Made by a program: the position numbers and the translations under genes
Notes under the pieces: generated by a model
Told to the model about the DNA's origin: nothing
Database searches by the model: none
What the model saw: only the letters and a program-made list of their open reading frames with translations
Part shown: positions 59,785 through 64,000 of the stretch, piece after piece
How the letters are laid out: each line of letters starts with the position of its first letter
Position numbering within the stretch: position 1 is the first letter of the stretch
Origin: Phytopseudomonas seleniipraecipitans
GTDB taxonomy: Bacteria > Pseudomonadota > Gammaproteobacteria > Pseudomonadales > Pseudomonadaceae
Length of the DNA stretch: 64,000 nt
NCBI RefSeq assembly: GCF_900102335.1
Contig: NZ_FNBM01000003.1
Span: 124,001 to 188,000 of the forward strand
Direction of reading: 5' to 3'

Positions 59785-61155
59785 ATGAATAAAGAAACCG
59801 AAATCAAACTGCGCGCCAGTCGCGAAACCCTGGCCGCCCTGCAAACCCATCCCCTGCTGAAGAAACGCAGCAAGGCCGGCTGGGAGACAAGCGAGCTGTT
59901 CAACCAGTATTTCGATACCGAAGCGCGCGACCTCGCCGGTGCCAAAGTCGCTCTACGCCTGCGCAAAGACGGCGATCAGATCATCCAGACCCTGAAAAGC
60001 CGCGGTCAGAGCGTAGCCGGTCTGTCCGAGCGTAACGAGTGGGATTGGCACCTGGCCAAGGCCAAGCTGGACCTCAAGAAACTCGACGACAGTTGCTGGC
60101 CCGCCAGCCTTGCCGAGATGGACAAGAAACAGCTGAAGCCGATCTTCACCACCGACTTCGTTCGTCAGCGCGCCGAGATCGCCTGGGGCCGTGGCAAGGC
60201 CCGCGTAATCATCGAGGCGGCCCTGGACCTGGGCAAGGTCGTAGCTGGCAAGCAGCAGGAAGAAATCTGCGAGCTGGAGCTGGAGCTGCGCCAGGGTGAA
60301 CCTGAAGCGCTGCTCGAACTGGCCGCCGAATTGGCTGCAGACCTGGCCTTGATGCCTTGCGACATCAGCAAGGCCGAACGCGGCTACCGCCTGTTCGACG
60401 AAGGCAGCTACAGCCTGCAGCTGCCAACCCCGGAGTTGCAGCCCGAGCAGAGCCTGGACGATGCAGTTGCCGCCATCGGTTGGTACCTGCTGGGCAGCAG
60501 CCAGCGCCTCGCCGAGCAGTACCGTCATAACGGTCACTGGCGTCTGCTGGTCGACTGGCAGAATTGCTTGGTGAACCTGCGCGCGCTGCTGGGCAGCCTC
60601 GGCCAGGCAGCTCCGCGTGCCAGCAGCAGCGAGCTGCGTAAAATCCTCGACGCGCTGCTCGACGACTGGCGCCCGCGCGTACTCGCCGGGCAGGACGAAG
60701 ACGCCGCGCGCCAGGATGCGCCTGCGCAGTTCGCCGCTGAATTGATGGACACCCGCTGGGGCCTGTTCTCGCTGAATGCCTCGCGCTGGCTGCTGGCTCG
60801 CACCTGGACCGCCTCGCGCAACAAGCGTGGCGATCGTCAGGGTGCTGCTGCCCTGCAAAGCTGGCTACCGACCTTCATTGCCGAGGAAGGCCGCGATCTG
60901 CAACTCAAGCGCTACCAGCAGCAACCTGAAGACCTCGCAGAGCAACTGCCGCGTATCGAACGCCTGCTGCTGTGGCTGCACTTGGCGCGCAACGTTCTTG
61001 AAGTCGCCGAAACCGACCGTCTGTTCGGCGAGCTGAACAAACTGGCTGAACTGGCCAAGCGCCCGCTGAGTCCAGAAGAGCTGGAGCCACGCATGACCCA
61101 GGCGCAGATCCTGATGAGTTTGAAACCCTGGAAGACCCTGCTGAAAAACGGCTGA
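59785..61155 (+). CDS. CYTH-CHAD inorganic triphosphatase (YgiF-like)
   Basis: A 456-residue two-domain protein. The N-terminal CYTH tunnel domain (MNKETEIKLRASRETL, ETEIKL being the ExExK motif; YFDTEARDL; VALRLRKDG) hydrolyses triphosphate in E. coli YgiF. The C-terminal CHAD domain (about residues 230-456) has the conserved His/Lys-rich helices (QYRHNGHWRLLVDWQN) that bind polyphosphate. Its place beside pit-DUF47 suggests a phosphate/polyphosphate role. ATG at 59785 starts the CYTH motif properly; the upstream frame is intergenic. Confidence 0.9.
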   Translation: MNKETEIKLRASRETLAALQTHPLLKKRSKAGWETSELFNQYFDTEARDLAGAKVALRLRKDGDQIIQTLKSRGQSVAGLSERNEWDWHLAKAKLDLKKLDDSCWPASLAEMDKKQLKPIFTTDFVRQRAEIAWGRGKARVIIEAALDLGKVVAGKQQEEICELELELRQGEPEALLELAAELAADLALMPCDISKAERGYRLFDEGSYSLQLPTPELQPEQSLDDAVAAIGWYLLGSSQRLAEQYRHNGHWRLLVDWQNCLVNLRALLGSLGQAAPRASSSELRKILDALLDDWRPRVLAGQDEDAARQDAPAQFAAELMDTRWGLFSLNASRWLLARTWTASRNKRGDRQGAAALQSWLPTFIAEEGRDLQLKRYQQQPEDLAEQLPRIERLLLWLHLARNVLEVAETDRLFGELNKLAELAKRPLSPEELEPRMTQAQILMSLKPWKTLLKNG

Positions 61156-61160
61156 TGGAA

Positions 61161-61190
61161 GTGGGTAGATGGCGATTGCCATCTACCCAC
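61161..61190 (+). other. Perfect 13-bp hairpin between CYTH-CHAD and DUF502 genes
   Basis: GTGGGTAGATGGC (61161-61173), loop GATT, and exact complement (61178-61190), 5 bp after the CYTH-CHAD stop and 21 bp before the DUF502 start. No T tract. It could block processive degradation or restrain DUF502 translation. Confidence 0.7.
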
Positions 61191-61211
61191 CTTGAGATAG
61201 GACGACCACCG

Positions 61212-61946
61212 ATGTTCAAACACAGCCTGAAATCCATCATTGCGACCTGGCTGACCGGCCTGTTGGCGTTGTTGCCCCTGGCTTTAACCATGGTGTTGCT
61301 GACCTGGATCGTCAGCCTGCTGAACAACCTGATCGGCCCCTCGACTGCCATTGGTCGCCTGTTCGCGGCACTCGGCACGCCGTTCGCCAGTAATCCGTTC
61401 CTGGCCTATGTACTCGGCACTCTGGTGTTGCTGATCAGCCTTTACCCCCTTGGCCTGGCCGTGAAGCTGGGGCTGCGCCGGCCGCTCGGCTGGCTTATCG
61501 ACGTGACGTTGCGGCGTACGCCGCTGATCGGCAACTTCTACAACCTGGCCGACCGTTTCGTGGGCCTGCTCGACAAGAAAAACACCGATATCACCAGCAT
61601 GCGCCCGGTATGGTGTTTCTTCGGCGGTGATGGCGTTGCCGTTCTGGCCCTGCAGCCCAGCTCGCAGCCGGTTATTCTGGAAGGCCGCCCGCACTACGCG
61701 ATTCTTGTGCCGACCGCGCCGATTCCGATCGGTGGCGGCCTGCTCTATGTGCCAGCCGAATGGGTCAAACCCGCCAATATGGGCGTGGATGCGCTGACCA
61801 GCATCTACGTGTCCATGGGTTTGACGCCACCCCCCGCGCTGCCTGCGCAGAGCCTCGAAGATGGCAGCAACGACGAAGACCAACTGCAGCCGCCCCGGCA
61901 AGGAAATCTGCCACTGAGCGGCGGACCGTCCGTCTCGGGTTCCTGA
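61212..61946 (+). CDS. DUF502 inner-membrane protein
   Basis: A 244-residue protein with two N-terminal membrane segments (WLTGLLALLPLALTMVLLTWIV and FLAYVLGTLVLLISLYPLGLAV) and a C-terminal soluble region ending in a polar, disordered tail. It matches the conserved DUF502 family of unknown function. ATG at 61212 has AGGA about 9 nt upstream and gives the usual MFKHSLKSIIATW start; the frame extends upstream into the hairpin. It probably follows the CYTH-CHAD gene in one transcript. Confidence 0.88.
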   Translation: MFKHSLKSIIATWLTGLLALLPLALTMVLLTWIVSLLNNLIGPSTAIGRLFAALGTPFASNPFLAYVLGTLVLLISLYPLGLAVKLGLRRPLGWLIDVTLRRTPLIGNFYNLADRFVGLLDKKNTDITSMRPVWCFFGGDGVAVLALQPSSQPVILEGRPHYAILVPTAPIPIGGGLLYVPAEWVKPANMGVDALTSIYVSMGLTPPPALPAQSLEDGSNDEDQLQPPRQGNLPLSGGPSVSGS

Positions 61947-61982
61947 CGGGCACGTCAGCCCTGCCCGGCCGATTCTCGTTGG

Positions 61983-62008
61983 GCTTTGCCGGGCGAGCTC
62001 GGCAAAGC
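61983..62008 (+). terminator. Hairpin after DUF502
   Basis: GCTTTGCCG / CGGCAAAGC (61983-61991, 62000-62008), 8-nt loop, 36 bp past the stop; only TTG follows, so terminator status is uncertain. Confidence 0.45.
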
Positions 62009-62094
62009 TTGAACAGGCGCTTAGTCAGCCTCAGCGTAATCAGGCATGCTGAACGCCGCACTGAGCATGTCTTTACCGCCGACCAGGAGCCTGC

Positions 62095-63879
62095 ATGGCC
62101 AGCCTTACGCCTTCCGCACCCGACCGTTTGCTGGACCTCAACGAGCTGTTGCGTGAGCTGGTTGCCCAGGGGCGAATCGCTCAGGAAAGTGCCGAGCAAT
62201 GCCTGGCCATCCGCCGCAGTGGCGCCAGCAATGATCTTCACCCGCTGGAGTTTCTGGCCGCCCAGCAACTCGCCGACCTGTCGCGACCGGGCCGCACGCT
62301 CGACCTGGAAAGCCTCACTCAGTGGTTGGCGCAACAGGCGGGCCAGCCCTACCTGCGCATCGACCCGCTGAAGATCGACGCCGCGGCTGTCACCCCATTG
62401 ATGTCCTACGCCTTCGCCCAGCGCCACAAGATTCTGGCCGTGGCGGTCAACGCCGAGTCGGTGACCATCGCCAGCGCCCAGCCGTACATGCACGGCTGGG
62501 AAGCCAACCTTACTCATGTGCTGAAGCGCTCGATCAAGCGCGTGGTCGCCAACCCGGCGGACATCCAGCGCTTCACCGTCGAGTTCTATCGCCTCGCCCG
62601 CTCGGTCAGCGGCGCTACCAACAGCGACGCGAAAATCAGCAATGTCGGCAACTTCGAGCAATTGCTCAACCTCGGCGCTCAGGACCAGGAACCGGACGCC
62701 AACGACGCCCACGTGGTGAACATCGTCGACTGGTTGTTCCAGTACGCCTTCCAGCAGCGCGCTAGTGACATTCATATCGAGCCACGGCGCGAACAAGGCA
62801 GCGTGCGTTTTCGCATCGACGGTGTGCTGCACACCGTCTACCAGTTTCCCGCCCAGGTCACCATGGCCATCGTCAGCCGCCTGAAAACCTTGGGCCGCAT
62901 GAACGTGGCCGAGAAGCGCAAGCCCCAGGATGGTCGGGTGAAAACCAAGACGCCGGCCGGCAACGAAGTGGAATTGCGCCTCTCGACCCTGCCCACCGCG
63001 TTCGGCGAAAAGATGGTAATGCGCATCTTCGACCCCGACGTACTGCTGCGCGGTTTCGATCAGTTGGGCTTCAGCCCGGACGACCTCAAGCGCTGGGAGA
63101 GCATGACCCGCCAGCCCAATGGCATCATTCTGGTCACCGGCCCCACCGGTTCGGGCAAGACCACCACGCTGTACACCACACTCAAGCAACTGGCGACGGA
63201 CGAGGTGAACGTCTGCACGATAGAAGACCCCATCGAGATGATCGAGGGCGCCTTCAACCAGATGCAGGTGCAGCACAACATCGACCTGACCTTCGCCAGC
63301 GGCGTGCGCGCCCTGATGCGGCAGGACCCGGACATCATCATGGTCGGCGAGATCCGCGACCTGGAAACCGCCGAGATGGCCATCCAGGCGGCGCTGACCG
63401 GCCACTTGGTGCTGTCCACTCTGCACACCAACGACGCGCCCAGCGCCATCACCCGCCTGCTCGAACTGGGCGTGCCGCATTACCTGCTCAAGGCCACCCT
63501 GCTCGGTGTCATGGCGCAGCGCCTGGTCCGCACGTTGTGCCCACATTGCAAGGCGCCGTTCGACCTCGACGAGGCGGATTGGCAGGAGCTGACCAAGCCC
63601 TGGAACGCACCGCTGCCAACCGGAGCGCACCGCGCGGTGGGCTGCGTCGAGTGTCGGGAAACCGGTTACCGTGGCCGTGCCGGGGTATACGAAATCATGG
63701 TGCTTAACGACGGCCTCAAGCCGCTGATCAGCGCCGACACCGACCTCTCGCCGCTGCGCCGTCAGGCCTTCAAGGACGGCATGCGTAGCCTTCGCCTGTC
63801 CGGCGCCCAGAAGGTCGCGGCAGGTCAAACCACCATCGAGGAAGTGCTGCGCGTGACGCCGCAGAGCGAACAGCGCTAA
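62095..63879 (+). CDS. GspE/PulE-family secretion-type ATPase, orphan
   Basis: A 594-residue type II secretion/type IV pilus assembly ATPase. An N-terminal MshEN-like part (LTQWLAQQAGQPYLRIDPLKID) precedes the ATPase core with Walker A TGPTGSGKTTTLYT, Asp box and Walker B RQDPDIIMVGEIRDLETAE, His box HLVLSTLHTNDAP. A C-terminal four-Cys zinc site follows (LCPHCKAPF...CVECRETG). No pilus or secretin genes are next to it, so it may serve a system elsewhere. AGGAG is 6 nt upstream of the ATG. Confidence 0.9.
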   Translation: MASLTPSAPDRLLDLNELLRELVAQGRIAQESAEQCLAIRRSGASNDLHPLEFLAAQQLADLSRPGRTLDLESLTQWLAQQAGQPYLRIDPLKIDAAAVTPLMSYAFAQRHKILAVAVNAESVTIASAQPYMHGWEANLTHVLKRSIKRVVANPADIQRFTVEFYRLARSVSGATNSDAKISNVGNFEQLLNLGAQDQEPDANDAHVVNIVDWLFQYAFQQRASDIHIEPRREQGSVRFRIDGVLHTVYQFPAQVTMAIVSRLKTLGRMNVAEKRKPQDGRVKTKTPAGNEVELRLSTLPTAFGEKMVMRIFDPDVLLRGFDQLGFSPDDLKRWESMTRQPNGIILVTGPTGSGKTTTLYTTLKQLATDEVNVCTIEDPIEMIEGAFNQMQVQHNIDLTFASGVRALMRQDPDIIMVGEIRDLETAEMAIQAALTGHLVLSTLHTNDAPSAITRLLELGVPHYLLKATLLGVMAQRLVRTLCPHCKAPFDLDEADWQELTKPWNAPLPTGAHRAVGCVECRETGYRGRAGVYEIMVLNDGLKPLISADTDLSPLRRQAFKDGMRSLRLSGAQKVAAGQTTIEEVLRVTPQSEQR

Positions 63880-63932
63880 TCTGCAGGAAGCGAGGCTTGC
63901 CCGAGCTCGATATTCCTGCCAGGAGCGGCGCC

Positions 63933-64000
63933 ATGAATATCCGCCAGAAGATGATTGCCTGTGGGGCCGTCAGCATCATCGTCACGCTTCTGGTCGGGGG
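63933..64000 (+). CDS. Membrane protein, probable chemoreceptor, 5' end only
   Basis: Only 22 codons are inside the window: MNIRQKMIACGAVSIIVTLL then VG. A basic N-terminus followed at once by a membrane segment is the usual start of methyl-accepting chemotaxis proteins. AGGAG lies 7 nt upstream. The class is a guess from this short start. Confidence 0.55.
   Translation, partial: MNIRQKMIACGAVSIIVTLLVG

Noticed and set aside
61765..63828. A 687-codon minus-strand frame opposite DUF502 and the GspE-type gene
   Set aside because: Shadow of a real ATPase gene; no recognisable domain of its own.

Overview
This 64 kb window is a chromosomal core segment of a gamma-proteobacterium, almost certainly a Pseudomonas. 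The evidence is the high-GC codon use and long runs of gene order typical of that genus: nadE-pncB-pncA / nadD2-nrtR, speA-yciH-nudix-DUF2333-gcbA-ctpL-dsbD-aroQ-accBC-prmA-DUF3426-dusB-fis-purHD-retS, and pckA-hslO-PAP2-hslR-rimABK-ldcA-envZ-ompR-tex-gshA-argA-argE-pit-DUF47-CYTH-DUF502-gspE. From memory these correspond to three separate blocks of the P. aeruginosa PAO1 map (about PA4916-4920, PA4839-4856 and PA5192-5210), joined here, so the strain is probably from another lineage such as the P. mendocina/pseudoalcaligenes group. The species is an inference. I see no phage, integrase, CRISPR array, rRNA or tRNA.

Layout. 1-344: start of a TRAP-transporter binding protein cut by the window edge. 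666-2009: a MATE exporter. 2086-6173: an NAD salvage/recycling regulon, with two divergent operons (pncA-pncB-nadE and nadD2-nrtR) sharing a palindrome-rich control region. 6363-8376: a small translationally coupled stress operon (AhpD-like, azoreductase-like, GNAT) and a DUF4174 protein. 8484-12632: speA and three small conserved genes. 12956-18810: a diguanylate cyclase, a phosphate-type chemoreceptor and DsbD. 18931-28814: housekeeping metabolism and information genes (aroQ, accBC, prmA, dusB-fis, purHD). 28974-31763: RetS. 31848-36047: LysR regulator, ADP/ATP-carrier-like transporter and RecQ-family helicase. 36187-43438: pckA, redox/heat chaperones and the rimABK ribosome-modification operon with an LD-carboxypeptidase. 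43448-47233: a large MASE1-like/PAS/GGDEF/EAL protein. 47323-54398: EnvZ-OmpR, Tex, thioesterase, GshA. 54551-57418: an Rmf-like small protein and arginine biosynthesis (argA, argE). 57499-61946: phosphate/polyphosphate-linked genes (Pit, DUF47, CYTH-CHAD) and a DUF502 membrane protein. 62095-64000: an orphan GspE-type ATPase and the start of a chemoreceptor.

Two themes link the genes. One is the motile/sessile switch: a diguanylate cyclase (GcbA-like), a c-di-GMP phosphodiesterase (RimA), a dual GGDEF-EAL protein, RetS and two chemoreceptors. The other is phosphate/NAD/arginine-polyamine housekeeping.

The less expected material is in the gaps. A 92-bp element occurs twice with 100% identity in opposite orientation 10.4 kb apart, with shorter relatives elsewhere. 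A 269-bp, 23-bp-TIR, strongly self-complementary insertion sits between a probable promoter and dusB-fis. A second, 140-bp inverted-repeat element lies directly upstream of accBC.
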